A DNA stretch of 15,185 nt from WHUA01 sp964585785 (GCA_964585785.1 CAZPFL010000119.1:1-15185); one strand, 5' to 3'; shown: positions 7,414 to 14,826, counted from the first letter of the stretch. Notes: generated from the sequence alone by a model not told the origin. Translations and numbers: made by a program.

Positions 7414-8127
7414 ATGTGTGCCGACAAGAAGAATACAAAGAGCAGCGCACCCGAGCGCTCGGGTCAGGGGTCGACGCGGATACTGTTAGCGGATAACCAC
7501 GAGGTCGTGCGCGATGCGCTTCGCCCCTGCTTCCTTAGCATCGCCGACGATATTTCCCTGATCGAATGCGGCAGCCTCGACGAGGCGCTGGAGCTGGCCG
7601 GCAAGGACGGCGAGCCGTCGCTCGCGATCCTCGGCCTTCATATGCCGGGGATGAACGGGCTGGAAGGTATGCGCACTTTCCATGCGCGCTTTCCGAAGGT
7701 GCCCTTGGCAATCCTATCCGGTAAGCATTGTGTGCTGGATATCATCAAGGCCTTTGACTACGGCGCGGTCGGCTTCATTTCGAAGGCGATAAGCGCGCGC
7801 AGCATCACCAACGCGATTCGATTGATGCTGTCGGGCCAGCGTTTTATCCCGGACGAGGTTCTGGAGGCGGTGCAGAGCAAGCAGGTGGCAATCATCGACA
7901 CCTGCAAGGCGAGCCCGCTGTCGAGCCCGTTGCGCCAGCTGACGGAACGGGAGCGCGACGTGCTCGGTCTGCTGATCGAAGGCCATTCGAACAAGGTAAT
8001 CGGGCACGCGCTGGGCGTACAGGAGGTCACCGTGAAGCTCCATATCCGGAAGCTGCTGCGCAAGCTCGGCGTGACGAACCGGACGCAGGCGGTGACCTTC
8101 GCGCTGCAGGCGGGCTGGTCCCGCTAG
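7414..8127 (+). CDS. LuxR/NarL-type regulator with degenerate receiver domain
   Basis: A 237-residue cytoplasmic DNA-binding regulator. Residues 21-135 form a receiver-like domain (TRILLADNHEVVRDAL) and 177-225 a LuxR-type helix-turn-helix (TEREDVL-like start, HSNKVIGHALGVQEVTVKLH, then KLGVTNRTQA). The receiver is atypical. The block that normally reads L-D-x-x-MPGMNG reads AILGLHMPGMNG, so the phosphorylatable Asp is Gly74. The acidic pair before it is D27-N28 instead of DD. Ser102 and Lys124 of the switch positions are kept. Phosphorylation in the standard way is therefore unlikely, and activity may depend on another signal or be constitutive. ATG 7414 has GAAGG 7 nt upstream. GTG 7390 in frame is an alternative, and a strong AAGGAG at 7370-7375 is too far from either to decide. 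No histidine kinase is adjacent. Confidence 0.88.
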   Translation: MCADKKNTKSSAPERSGQGSTRILLADNHEVVRDALRPCFLSIADDISLIECGSLDEALELAGKDGEPSLAILGLHMPGMNGLEGMRTFHARFPKVPLAILSGKHCVLDIIKAFDYGAVGFISKAISARSITNAIRLMLSGQRFIPDEVLEAVQSKQVAIIDTCKASPLSSPLRQLTERERDVLGLLIEGHSNKVIGHALGVQEVTVKLHIRKLLRKLGVTNRTQAVTFALQAGWSR

Positions 8128-8178
8128 GTCCGGCCTTTGGACGAGGGCCCTGGGGGAGGGCTCCGGGGGGACCGCGGC

Positions 8179-8382
8179 TCAGACCAGGATATCGACCAGG
8201 CGGCCGCGATGCGGCGGCAGGGCGCGGATGCGGGATGCCGTCGCGTAGGGCCCGCTGTCCGATCCGGTCGCGTCATGGCTGCGGAGGCCGAGCGTCGGCG
8301 CCGCGGGCTCGACCCGGACGGCAATCAGGCGGCGCGGGGCGGGCACCACGGGATAGTAGGGGGTGACGTCGGGCAGTCGCAT
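8179..8382 (-). CDS. Possible small hypothetical protein
   Basis: A 67-residue reverse frame starting MRLPDVTPYYPVVPAPRRLI and ending in RGRLVDILV. It has an ordinary amino-acid mix with varied Tyr, Asp and Val, unlike the Arg/Pro/Ala-rich shadow frames on the other strand here. It lies in the otherwise empty 480-bp gap between the regulator and the CinA gene. No ribosome binding site is evident before ATG 8380-8382 and I recognise no family. A forward frame covering the same bases runs into the CinA gene but looks non-coding. The call is tentative. Confidence 0.4.
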   Translation of the reverse strand: MRLPDVTPYYPVVPAPRRLIAVRVEPAAPTLGLRSHDATGSDSGPYATASRIRALPPHRGRLVDILV

Positions 8383-8418
8383 CGGGTCGCCGGTGGTTTC
8401 GCTTGTGGGCGTCTTTCC

Positions 8419-8540
8419 CCGTCATCCTGGGGCAGGCGCGCGGCCGCTCCCATCGCCCGGACGGACGGGCCCGGCCGTCCGGAAGGACCAATCCTTTCGG
8501 GGGATGGGGCGGCCGGCGGCCGGGATTCCGGGGACTCGGG
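8419..8540. repeat. GC-rich palindromic intergenic element
   Basis: Nested inverted repeats. An inner perfect stem pairs CCGGACGG (8457-8464) with CCGTCCGG (8475-8482). An outer imperfect stem pairs GGCCGCTCCCATC (8442-8454) with GATGGGGCGGCC (8503-8514) with one bulge. The outermost parts (CGTCATCCTGGGGCAGG and GGATTCCGGGGACTCGGG) are only weakly complementary. The opening CCGTCATCCTGGGGC recalls dispersed repeats of alphaproteobacteria, but this copy is degenerate. Borders are approximate. It ends about 70 bp before the CinA start and may sit in its 5' leader. Confidence 0.5.
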
Positions 8541-8610
8541 GGGAGCGTGCTGGACATCACGCCGGGCGGGCGGGTTAAATGCCTGCGCAAACCCGAGGGA
8601 GGGTCCGCCC

Positions 8611-9837
8611 ATGCGCTGCGAAGTCGTTGCCATCGGCACCGAGCTGCTGCTCGGCCAGATCGTCGACACCAACTCGTCCTGGATTGGGGAGCAGCTCGCG
8701 CTCGCCGGGATCGATTCCCACTTTCAGGTCAAGGTCGGCGACAACTTCAAGCGCATCGAGTTCTGCATCCGCCAGGCGCTCGAGCGCAGCGACGCGGTGA
8801 TCTGCTGCGGCGGCCTGGGGCCGACCCAGGACGACATCACCCGCGACGTGATCGCGCACGTCATGGGGGCCGGGATGCGCCGCGACGAGGCGATCGTCGC
8901 CAAGATCCGCCACATGTTCGAATCGCGCGGGCGGGTGATGAGCGACAACAACCGGCGCCAGGCCGACATCCCGGTCGGCGCCACGCCGATCCCGCAGATG
9001 CCCGGAACCGCGCCCGGCTTGCTCTGCCCGGTCGGCGACAAGGTGATCTATGCGGTGCCGGGGGTGCCGCATGAGATGCGCGAGATGATGACCGGCACCA
9101 TCCTGCCGGACCTGCGGCGGCGCTCGGGGCAGACGACGGTGATCCGCAGCCGCGTGCTGCGCACCTGGGGCAACAGCGAGTCCGGGCTGGCCGAGGTGCT
9201 GGCGAACCGCATCGAGGAGCTCGACAAGCTCGGCACCGCGACGCTCGCCTTCCTGGCGAGCGGCATCGAAGGCATCAAGGTGCGCATCACCGTCAAGGCT
9301 GAGGACGAGGCGACCGCGCAGCGCACGCTCGCCGCCGAGGAGGCGGTCGTGCGCGGGCTGCTGGGCGACGTGGTCTTCGGGGTCGACGAGCAGTCGATGG
9401 AGACGGTGGTCGTCGAACAGTTGCGGCGCGAGAACAAGACGCTCGCCGTCGCCGAGCTTCTGACCGGCGGGATCATGGCGTCGCGGCTGACCGGCGTCGA
9501 CGGCGCCGAGGACGTGCTGCGCGGCGTCATCGTCTTCGGCAGCCATGCCGATCTCGGCACGCGGCACGGCAACGCCAAGGACCGTGCCGCCGCCGCCGCC
9601 GCGCGCGTGCGCGACGAGCTCGGCGCGGATATCGGCATCGCCGCGGTGGGGCCGGACGCGTCCGAGGAACTGCCGCGCGGCACCGTGTTCCTCGACATCG
9701 TGACGGCCGACGCGCATCACGCCACCAGCGTCGCGGTGCCGGGCGACCACAACCGCTACCGCAACTACGCGGTGATCAGCCTGCTGAACTATCTGCGGAA
9801 GACCGTCCTAGCGGCGCGCGAGGGCTGTGCGGCCTGA
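8611..9837 (+). CDS. CinA-family protein with divergent C-terminal domain
   Basis: A 408-residue two-domain cytosolic protein. Residues 1-170 are the MoaB-like CinA N-terminal domain, with IGTELLLGQIVDTN (8-21) and GGLGPTQDDITRD (67-79), linked in the family to ADP-ribose pyrophosphatase activity. A middle linker follows (about 175-260). Residues 278-400 align with the CinA C-terminal domain, which in active members deamidates nicotinamide mononucleotide (PncC activity). Here the usual AESCTGG reads AELLTGG (281-287), the usual YSN-x-x-K segment reads FGSHADLG, and the TGIAGP loop reads AAVGPDA. The probable catalytic Ser, Tyr and Lys are therefore missing, and deamidase activity is doubtful. 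ATG 8611 was chosen because GGAGGG lies 7 nt upstream and the family begins here; the frame is open to 8137 but that part is non-coding in character. No operon partner is visible. Confidence 0.9.
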   Translation: MRCEVVAIGTELLLGQIVDTNSSWIGEQLALAGIDSHFQVKVGDNFKRIEFCIRQALERSDAVICCGGLGPTQDDITRDVIAHVMGAGMRRDEAIVAKIRHMFESRGRVMSDNNRRQADIPVGATPIPQMPGTAPGLLCPVGDKVIYAVPGVPHEMREMMTGTILPDLRRRSGQTTVIRSRVLRTWGNSESGLAEVLANRIEELDKLGTATLAFLASGIEGIKVRITVKAEDEATAQRTLAAEEAVVRGLLGDVVFGVDEQSMETVVVEQLRRENKTLAVAELLTGGIMASRLTGVDGAEDVLRGVIVFGSHADLGTRHGNAKDRAAAAAARVRDELGADIGIAAVGPDASEELPRGTVFLDIVTADAHHATSVAVPGDHNRYRNYAVISLLNYLRKTVLAAREGCAA

Positions 9838-9869
9838 GCGAGTAGCGAAGCCGTCTTTTTTCCGGGCGT

Positions 9870-9955
9870 GGTGCGTCCTTCGACAAGCTCAGGATGAGGG
9901 AGGACCTTCTTGGAATGAAGAAGAGCCTCATGCGGAGCTTGTCGAAGCACGCACC
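9870..9955. repeat. Palindromic repeat between convergent cinA-like and GNAT genes
   Basis: Inverted arms of 30 bp (9870-9899 and 9926-9955) match at 27 of 30 positions and contain the words CCTTCGACAAGCTCAGGATG and GCTTGTCGAAGCACGCACC. An inner hairpin CTTCTT/AAGAAG (9906-9911, 9918-9923) closes on a six-base loop. This is the widespread repeat type that, when wrongly translated, gives the peptide LSLSKD. A T6 run (9856-9861) stands just before it. It sits in the gap between two convergent genes, so it may work as a bidirectional terminator or mRNA stabiliser. Confidence 0.88.
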
Positions 9956-9996
9956 GCGCTTGTCCCAATCCAATTGAGACGGGCGCACCTGAACAG

Positions 9997-10506
9997 TCAG
10001 CGGCGACCCAGCTTTTTTCGGAGCAGGATCTCGGTGAGGTCTTCGCCGACGAGGCCTTCCAGCGGCGTCACCTGCCGGAAGCCGTGCCGCGCATAGAAGG
10101 CGAGCGCGCCGGTGTTGAAATCCGAGCACAGCACCCAGAGGTTCGTCGCGCCCGCCGGCGCCTCCGCCTCGAACCAGCGCATGACGGCGCCGCCGAGGCC
10201 GCGTCCTTGCGCCGGCGGCAACAGGCCCAGCAGCTCGAGATAGGGACCGCGCAGCCAAGGCTCGCGCACCGAGACCACGCCCGCCAGCGCGCCGCCGGCC
10301 TGGATCGCGAAGCGGCGGGCGGCCGGGTCTTCCCGCGTCAAATAGGCGGTCAGCGCCGCGGCGGGATAGTCGGCACGCCGCCACGGGTCGATCGCGGCGA
10401 GGCCCGCGCCGAGCTGGGCCGCGTCCTCGGCCGTGATTGCGCGCAAGTGCGCCGCGCCGAGATCATAGGCGGTCGCGCCGTAGGGTCTGGTGCGGCGGGG
10501 CGTCAT
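9997..10506 (-). CDS. GNAT-family N-acetyltransferase
   Basis: A 169-residue acetyl-CoA-dependent acyltransferase whose acceptor cannot be told from sequence. The GNAT core is clear. Beta-4 and motif A read LELLGLLPPAQGRGLGGAVM (90-109), with the acetyl-CoA pyrophosphate-binding Q100-GRGLG loop. Motif B follows as NTGALAFYARHGF (131-143), containing the usual Tyr acid. The N-terminal 45 residues (LRAITAEDAAQLGAGLAAID, WRRADY) form the acceptor side. Length is normal. ATG 10504-10506 lies 13 nt after the stop of the polysaccharide deacetylase gene, so the two are probably co-transcribed; no strong ribosome site is seen in the short gap. The C-terminal KKLGRR comes from an A-rich stretch that also gives the T-run seen on the forward strand. 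Confidence 0.88.
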   Translation of the reverse strand: MTPRRTRPYGATAYDLGAAHLRAITAEDAAQLGAGLAAIDPWRRADYPAAALTAYLTREDPAARRFAIQAGGALAGVVSVREPWLRGPYLELLGLLPPAQGRGLGGAVMRWFEAEAPAGATNLWVLCSDFNTGALAFYARHGFRQVTPLEGLVGEDLTEILLRKKLGRR

Positions 10507-10519
10507 GACGCGCGGCGGC

Positions 10520-11473
10520 TCAATAGCGGTCGTTGTCGCCGGGCCGCTCCTCGTAGCAGGTCGAGGCGATGACCGGCTTGCCGGCGGCGAGCAGCTCGCC
10601 GACGGTGACGAAGCGGTAGCCTTGCGCGAGCAGCTTGGGCACGAACAGCGACAGCGCGCGCGCCGTCTCGCGGCCCTTGCCGTTGGCGTGCCCGATGATG
10701 ATCGAGCCGGGGCGCGCGTGTCTCAGGACGACCGCGGCGATACGCTCGGCCGTCTGGCCTTTGGCTGGGTCGCCCGTCACCACGTCCCATTGAATGGCCG
10801 TCATGCCCGCGTCGCCGACCGCCTTCATCGCGGCCGGGCTGCAGGTGCCGTAGGGGAAGCGGAAGACGGTAAGGTGCGCGGGAATGCGCGCCAGCGCCGC
10901 CGGCGCCAGGCAGGCGCGGCCGGCGAGCTTGCTTCGCGTCTGCTCGTAGGCCGCCTCGCCGCGGGCGATCTCGTCTTCCAGCGCCCGGCCGTTGAGCTTC
11001 TTCAGGTTGCGATGCGACCAGGTGTGGTTGCCTACCTGGAACAGTGGATCGGCGATGAGCTGTTCCGCCCGCTCGGTGTGGTTTTCCATCCACTTGCCGC
11101 CCGCGAAGAAGGTCGCCTTGATGTGATGCGCGCGGAGGTAGTCGATGACGCCGCCGTCATAGCCGGTGACCTCGCCATTCGCCTCGCAGAGGTCGAAGGT
11201 GAGCGCCAGCAGCTTGACGCCCGGCGGCAGCGCGACGCGGCGGATCGATCCGCGCAGCGCGGCGGGAATCGGCATGGGCGTGTACCGGATCAGCGCCGGC
11301 GGCCGCATATGCGCGCCGGGCACGTGACGTCGGGTAGCGCGTTCCGCCGGGAGGCCCTTCAAGGCGTCGGGACGCCAGCAGACGCCTGAGGGCGCTGTCC
11401 TCGCGGCCGCGGGCGAAAGCGCGGACAGCAGGACGAGCAAAACGGACAGAACGAACCGACGCATGTGCGACAT
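10520..11473 (-). CDS. Exported polysaccharide deacetylase (NodB/CE4 homology)
   Basis: A 317-residue secreted or periplasmic carbohydrate esterase predicted to remove N- or O-acetyl groups from a glycan. A signal peptide is clear (MRRFVLSVLLVLLSALSPAA from residue 4, cleavage near ARA-TAP or PAAA-R). CE4 motifs follow in order: LALTFDLCE (89-97), GNHTWSHRN (148-156) with zinc-type H150 and H154, RFPYGTCS (205-212), WDVVTGD (229-235) and IIIGHANG (258-265) with H262. In motif 1 the usual TFDD is TFDLCE: the catalytic D94 remains, but the second Asp, normally a metal ligand, is Leu, with Cys96 and Glu97 as possible substitutes. ATG 11471-11473 is chosen; ATG 11462-11464 three codons later is equally possible, and neither has a strong ribosome site. 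The GNAT gene follows after 13 nt. The target glycan is unknown. Confidence 0.9.
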   Translation of the reverse strand: MSHMRRFVLSVLLVLLSALSPAAARTAPSGVCWRPDALKGLPAERATRRHVPGAHMRPPALIRYTPMPIPAALRGSIRRVALPPGVKLLALTFDLCEANGEVTGYDGGVIDYLRAHHIKATFFAGGKWMENHTERAEQLIADPLFQVGNHTWSHRNLKKLNGRALEDEIARGEAAYEQTRSKLAGRACLAPAALARIPAHLTVFRFPYGTCSPAAMKAVGDAGMTAIQWDVVTGDPAKGQTAERIAAVVLRHARPGSIIIGHANGKGRETARALSLFVPKLLAQGYRFVTVGELLAAGKPVIASTCYEERPGDNDRY

Positions 11474-11593
11474 CGAAGCGGTCCAGGCGGGTTGACCCGG
11501 CTCTATCGGGCTACCGATCAGACTGGCCGTCAATGGTGAAAATCGCGTTTACGACGGCCCGGCTCAGCCCCTCGCTCCGGATACCCGGGGGGC

Positions 11594-11986
11594 TCAGCCG
11601 CCCTTTGCCGGGCTGTCCAGGCTCAGCAGCTTTTCCAGCTTCTCCGCCAGCTTCTGGTCGGTCCGAGCCGCGGTGAGGACGGCGTTGTACTGCTCGATCG
11701 TGAGGCCGTGGTTCTCGACCGCCTTTTTCATCTCGTCGCGGGCCGCCACGACGATCTTCTGCTTGTCGCCGTCGGTTGCCGCCGCTTCGAATTGCGGGCG
11801 GTATTTCTGGCGAACCGCGAAGACTTCCTTGGCGGCGGCGACGAAGGCGTTCAGCCGCTCGTCGGTGATCGTGGTGTTGGCATCGCCTTTGTCGTCGGCG
11901 CGGGCCGGCGCGGCCGCGGGAAGGGCGGCGCCATAAATGGTCATAGCCGCGACGACGAGCGCGGCTGTCCGTGCAATAAACATCAT
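11594..11986 (-). CDS. Exported DUF4168 domain protein
   Basis: A 130-residue periplasmic protein of unknown function. A Sec-type signal peptide covers residues 1-30 (MMFIARTAALVVAAMTIYGA, Ala-rich end APARA before DDKG). The mature part is the DUF4168 helical domain: ITDERLNAFVAAAKEV (40-55), a charged linker (KYRPQFEAAATDGDKQKIVV) and the family's GLTIEQYNAVLTAARTD (94-110). It ends in short charged helices (KLAEKLEKLLSLD). The start at ATG 11984-11986 is preceded by GCAGG about 5 nt upstream; the second ATG directly after is also possible. It is the first gene of a reverse run with the deacetylase, but about 120 bp separates them, so co-transcription is possible and not certain. Confidence 0.88.
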   Translation of the reverse strand: MMFIARTAALVVAAMTIYGAALPAAAPARADDKGDANTTITDERLNAFVAAAKEVFAVRQKYRPQFEAAATDGDKQKIVVAARDEMKKAVENHGLTIEQYNAVLTAARTDQKLAEKLEKLLSLDSPAKGG

Positions 11987-12283
11987 GTGAACCTGCTCCA
12001 GAGTTCCGGCGGCGCACGGCGATCCTCACCGACGCGGCCAAAGAAACGGTGTTTATCCAGGCGGCGGCTGTACCGCGCCGGCCAAGGCGTCAAGCCTCGG
12101 CGTACTGCGAAAGCGTTTCAAAGCTGCGCGGCAAAAGTGCGGCGAAAAAGCGTTCATATTCTGCGCCGGCGGAATCCGCGTGACGGCCAACAATGGACCG
12201 CGATCGCCCGCAGCAAGATGGTGTGCCGGCGCCCGCATGGCAAGGGCGTATTTAGAGCCGGCCTGGCGGCCATTTCACCGCCC
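11987..12283. other. Intergenic stretch without recognised gene
   Basis: About 300 bp between the MFS gene end and the DUF4168 gene. It should hold the DUF4168 promoter on the reverse strand, but I find no convincing -35/-10 pair, repeat or terminator. Short frames here are Arg/Pro-rich shadows. Confidence 0.6.
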
Positions 12284-13498
12284 TTATCGCCGGGAAACCA
12301 GCAGCCCGGCCAGGCCGAGCCCGGTGAAGGCGGCCCCCGCGATGAAGGTCGCCCCGGGACCGATCGCCTCCCACAGCGCGCCCGCAAGCACGCTCGCGAT
12401 CAGAAGCACGATGCCGCTGACGAAATTGAACACGCCGAAGGCGGAGCCGCGCAGATGCACCGGCGCCGCGTCGGCGACCAGCGTGGACAGCAGGCCCTGC
12501 GTCAGCCCCATATGCAGGCCCCAGAGGGCGACGCCGATCATCACCGTCCAGACACTGCCCGCGGCGGCGAGCACCAGGTCCGCGGCGATCAGCACGGCGA
12601 AGCCGATCGCCAGCAGCGAGCGCCGGTGCATGCGGTCGGCGAGTACGCCGGCTGGATAGGCCGAGGCGGAATAGACCGCGCTCATCACGGCGAGGACCAA
12701 TGGCACCCAGGTCAGCCCGAGCCCGACGGATTGCGCGCGCAGGATCAGGAAGGCCTCGCTGAAGCGGGCAAGCGTGAGCACCGCGCCGACCGCGACCACG
12801 CCCCAAAAGGCCGCGGAGAGGCCGCTAAGGTCGCCGAGGCGGATCGGCGGCGGCGCTTCGTCCGGCTGGCGGCCGTTCGGCGGCTCGCGGACGCCGACGA
12901 CGAGCACGATCACGGCGAGGACGGCCGGGATCGCCGCAAACCAGAAGACCGTGCGGATATGGTCGGCGAACAGCGCCATCAGCCCCACCGCGGCGAGCGG
13001 GCCCGCGAAGGCGCCGACCGTGTCGAGCGACTGGCGCAGCCCGTAGCTCGCGCCCCGGAGGTGCGGCGGCGCGATGTCGGCGATCAGCGCGTCCCGTGGC
13101 GCGCCGCGGATGCCTTTGCCGACCCGGTCGACGAAGCGCGCGCCGACCACCCAGCCGATCGTCGGCGCCAGCGCGAAGAACGGCTTGGTCGCCGCCGCCA
13201 GCGCGTAGCCGAGGACGACGATCGCCTTGCGCTTGCCGAGCCGGTCGCTGATGACGCCCGAGAAGACCTTGGTGATCGCGGCGGTCGCTTCGGCGATGCC
13301 TTCGACGAGGCCGACCGAAAGCGCGCTCGCGCCCAGCACCGTCACCAGGAAGACCGGAAGCAGGCTGTGGATCAGCTCGGACGAGGTGTCCATGAACAGG
13401 CTGACCAAGCCGAGCGCCCAGACGCCGCGCGGAATGGCGCGCAGGCCGGTCGGAAGCTCACTGGTCGGGGGGAGTTTGCTTGTCGTTCGCTCTGCCAC
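12284..13498 (-). CDS. MFS transporter
   Basis: A 404-residue inner-membrane major facilitator with about 12 hydrophobic segments, driven by ion gradient; the substrate is unknown. The first loop carries the MFS motif A variant GVISDRLGKRKA (81-92). The next conserved block is RFVDRVGKGIRGAPRDALIA (121-140), typical of a group of bacterial drug or metabolite exporters of the MFS. A charged cytoplasmic linker (REPPNGRQPDEAPPPIRL) joins the two six-helix halves. The start is GTG 13496-13498, with GGAAAGG 7 nt upstream; no better start lies nearby. It is 57 bp downstream of queC in the same direction, so it may be the last gene of the queuosine unit, though a functional link to queuosine is not shown by sequence. 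Length is normal and intact. Confidence 0.9.
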   Translation of the reverse strand: MAERTTSKLPPTSELPTGLRAIPRGVWALGLVSLFMDTSSELIHSLLPVFLVTVLGASALSVGLVEGIAEATAAITKVFSGVISDRLGKRKAIVVLGYALAAATKPFFALAPTIGWVVGARFVDRVGKGIRGAPRDALIADIAPPHLRGASYGLRQSLDTVGAFAGPLAAVGLMALFADHIRTVFWFAAIPAVLAVIVLVVGVREPPNGRQPDEAPPPIRLGDLSGLSAAFWGVVAVGAVLTLARFSEAFLILRAQSVGLGLTWVPLVLAVMSAVYSASAYPAGVLADRMHRRSLLAIGFAVLIAADLVLAAAGSVWTVMIGVALWGLHMGLTQGLLSTLVADAAPVHLRGSAFGVFNFVSGIVLLIASVLAGALWEAIGPGATFIAGAAFTGLGLAGLLVSRR

Positions 13499-13555
13499 CG
13501 CTTGCCCTTTCCGCCAAGCGTGAGCCGCATCATCGCACGGCGCGGGGCGCGCGGC

Positions 13556-14284
13556 CTAGAGCGCCGGATCGTCGATCCCGGCTTCCGCGAAGCCCTTGGC
13601 GCGCAGGATGCAGCTATCGCAGACGCCGCAGGGCTTGGGCCCGCCGCTATAGCAGCTCCAGCTCGATTCCAGCGGCGCGCCGAGGCTGACGCCGAGGCGC
13701 ACGATGTCCGCCTTGGTCTTGTCGATCAGCGGCGTCGCGATGCGCAGCGGGCGGCCGTATTGCGTACCGATCTTGCTGCCGAGACGGAGCGATTCGGTCA
13801 GCGCGGCGTAGAATTCCGGGCGGCAGTCGGGATAGCCGCTGTAGTCGAGCGCGTTGGCGGCGATGTAGAGCACGGGATCGACGTCTTCCGGCGCCACGCC
13901 TTCGCTCTCGATGACGTGCAGCACGCGGCTCTCCAGGCTGGCCGCGGCGATGGTCAGGAAGAAGGTGTTGCGCAAGGGGACGTAGGTCACCGGGATGTCC
14001 TTCGCCATCTCGTCCTGCTTGCGGCCGGTCGGCAGCGCGAAGTCGGCCGCGTTGGTCAGCGCCGAATGCGCGGCGAGGTCGCGGTAGAAGCGGACGTCGA
14101 CGACACGGTGCGGGAGGTTCAGCGCCGCGGCGACCTTGCGCGCGGCGTCCAGCTCGATGACATGGCGCTGGCCGTAGTTCAGCGTCAGCGCGAGCAGTTC
14201 GTCGGTTTCCTGCCGCGCCAGGCAGGCGAGCGTGGTGGAATCGAGGCCGCCGGAAAGCAGGATCTGTCCGATGCGGCGCGGCAC
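13556..14284 (-). CDS. queC: 7-cyano-7-deazaguanine synthase QueC
   Basis: A 242-residue cytosolic enzyme that converts 7-carboxy-7-deazaguanine to preQ0 with ATP and ammonia, on the route to queuosine in tRNA. The PP-loop SGGLDSTT (11-18) binds ATP. YVPLRN (101-106) and ALDYSGYPDCRPEF (145-158) are family blocks, and the C-terminal CYSGGPKPCGVCDSC (211-225) supplies zinc ligands C211, C219, C222 and C225. There is a modest insertion near residues 118-137 (ESRVLHVIESEGVAPEDVDP) compared with short family members. The frame is open upstream to a GTG at 14338 inside the transporter gene. I chose GTG 14282-14284 because GAGG lies 5 nt upstream, it follows the transporter stop by 7 nt and places the PP-loop at the usual position. 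Co-transcription with the transporter is very likely. Confidence 0.95.
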   Translation of the reverse strand: MPRRIGQILLSGGLDSTTLACLARQETDELLALTLNYGQRHVIELDAARKVAAALNLPHRVVDVRFYRDLAAHSALTNAADFALPTGRKQDEMAKDIPVTYVPLRNTFFLTIAAASLESRVLHVIESEGVAPEDVDPVLYIAANALDYSGYPDCRPEFYAALTESLRLGSKIGTQYGRPLRIATPLIDKTKADIVRLGVSLGAPLESSWSCYSGGPKPCGVCDSCILRAKGFAEAGIDDPAL

Positions 14285-14291
14285 GGCGGCC

Positions 14292-14819
14292 TCACGGCTC
14301 GGTGCTGGCGGCCGGGGCCGCTTCGCCGCCGCTTTCACTCGGCGCCATGCGCCGGCGCAGCAGCCACAGCACGGCGACCGCGAGTAGCGTCATCCACGCC
14401 TTGCCGACGACCTGGCCCGACAGGTATTGCAGGCTGCCGAAGGCGAGCACCAGGAACAGGACGCTGTCCGCGATCAGCCCGACGACGTTGGACGCGACCA
14501 CCGCGCCGATCCAGTTGCGCCGCCGCAGCGGCGTGTAGACCGCGAAATCGAGCAGCTCGGAAATCAGGAAGGCGATGCCGCTCGCGACCGCGAACTTGGT
14601 CGAGACGGCGGCCGAGAGCACCGCGCCGGCCGCGATCGCGGCGACGATCCAGCCCCGGCTGACCTTCTCCTGCGCCAGGTCGCGGAAGGTGAAGGCAAGC
14701 CCCGCGAAATAGACCCCGGCGGGCGCCAGCAGGTTGGGCCCGACCGGCACCAGCCCGAAGACCTGGATCGCCCAGTTGGCGCCGAGAATCGTTGCGATGA
14801 ACAGAATCAGATAGGGCAA
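14292..14819 (-). CDS. VUT-family queuosine precursor transporter (YhhQ/QueP-like)
   Basis: A 175-residue inner-membrane protein with about six hydrophobic helices, predicted to import 7-deazaguanine precursors (preQ0/preQ1) of queuosine. Family features include PYLILFIATILGANWAIQVF at the N-terminus, FRDLAQEKVSRG between helices, and SELLDFAVYTPLRRRNWIGA leading into SNVVGLIADSVLFL. The tail is short and charged (PSESGGEAAPAASTEP). The frame is open to a TTG at 14867, but I chose TTG 14817-14819. GGAGAGG stands exactly 7 nt before it, and the membrane helix begins at once, as in the family. queC follows after 7 nt, which strongly supports the queuosine assignment. Some VUT members are annotated more generally, so the exact ligand is inferred. 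Confidence 0.85.
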   Translation of the reverse strand: MPYLILFIATILGANWAIQVFGLVPVGPNLLAPAGVYFAGLAFTFRDLAQEKVSRGWIVAAIAAGAVLSAAVSTKFAVASGIAFLISELLDFAVYTPLRRRNWIGAVVASNVVGLIADSVLFLVLAFGSLQYLSGQVVGKAWMTLLAVAVLWLLRRRMAPSESGGEAAPAASTEP

Positions 14820-14826
14820 GGCGCGG

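Noticed and set aside
8128..8180. Terminator after the LuxR-type gene
   Set aside because: Short GC-rich inverted repeats occur (GTCC/GGAC) but no T-run follows.
8137..8610. N-terminal extension of the CinA protein by 158 residues
   Set aside because: The extension is Arg/Gly-rich, crosses a palindromic repeat, and a good ribosome site stands before ATG 8611 where the family begins.
9776..10384. Reverse frame with the peptide SLILSLSKDAPRPEKRR
   Set aside because: The LSLSKD peptide is the translation of the palindromic repeat at 9870-9955, and the rest is an out-of-frame reading of the GNAT gene.
11708..14662. Very long forward frame (about 980 codons) across the DUF4168, MFS and queC genes
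   Set aside because: It spans several recognised reverse genes and their gaps, has an Arg/Asp/His/Gln-rich composition typical of GC-rich antisense frames, and shows no domain.
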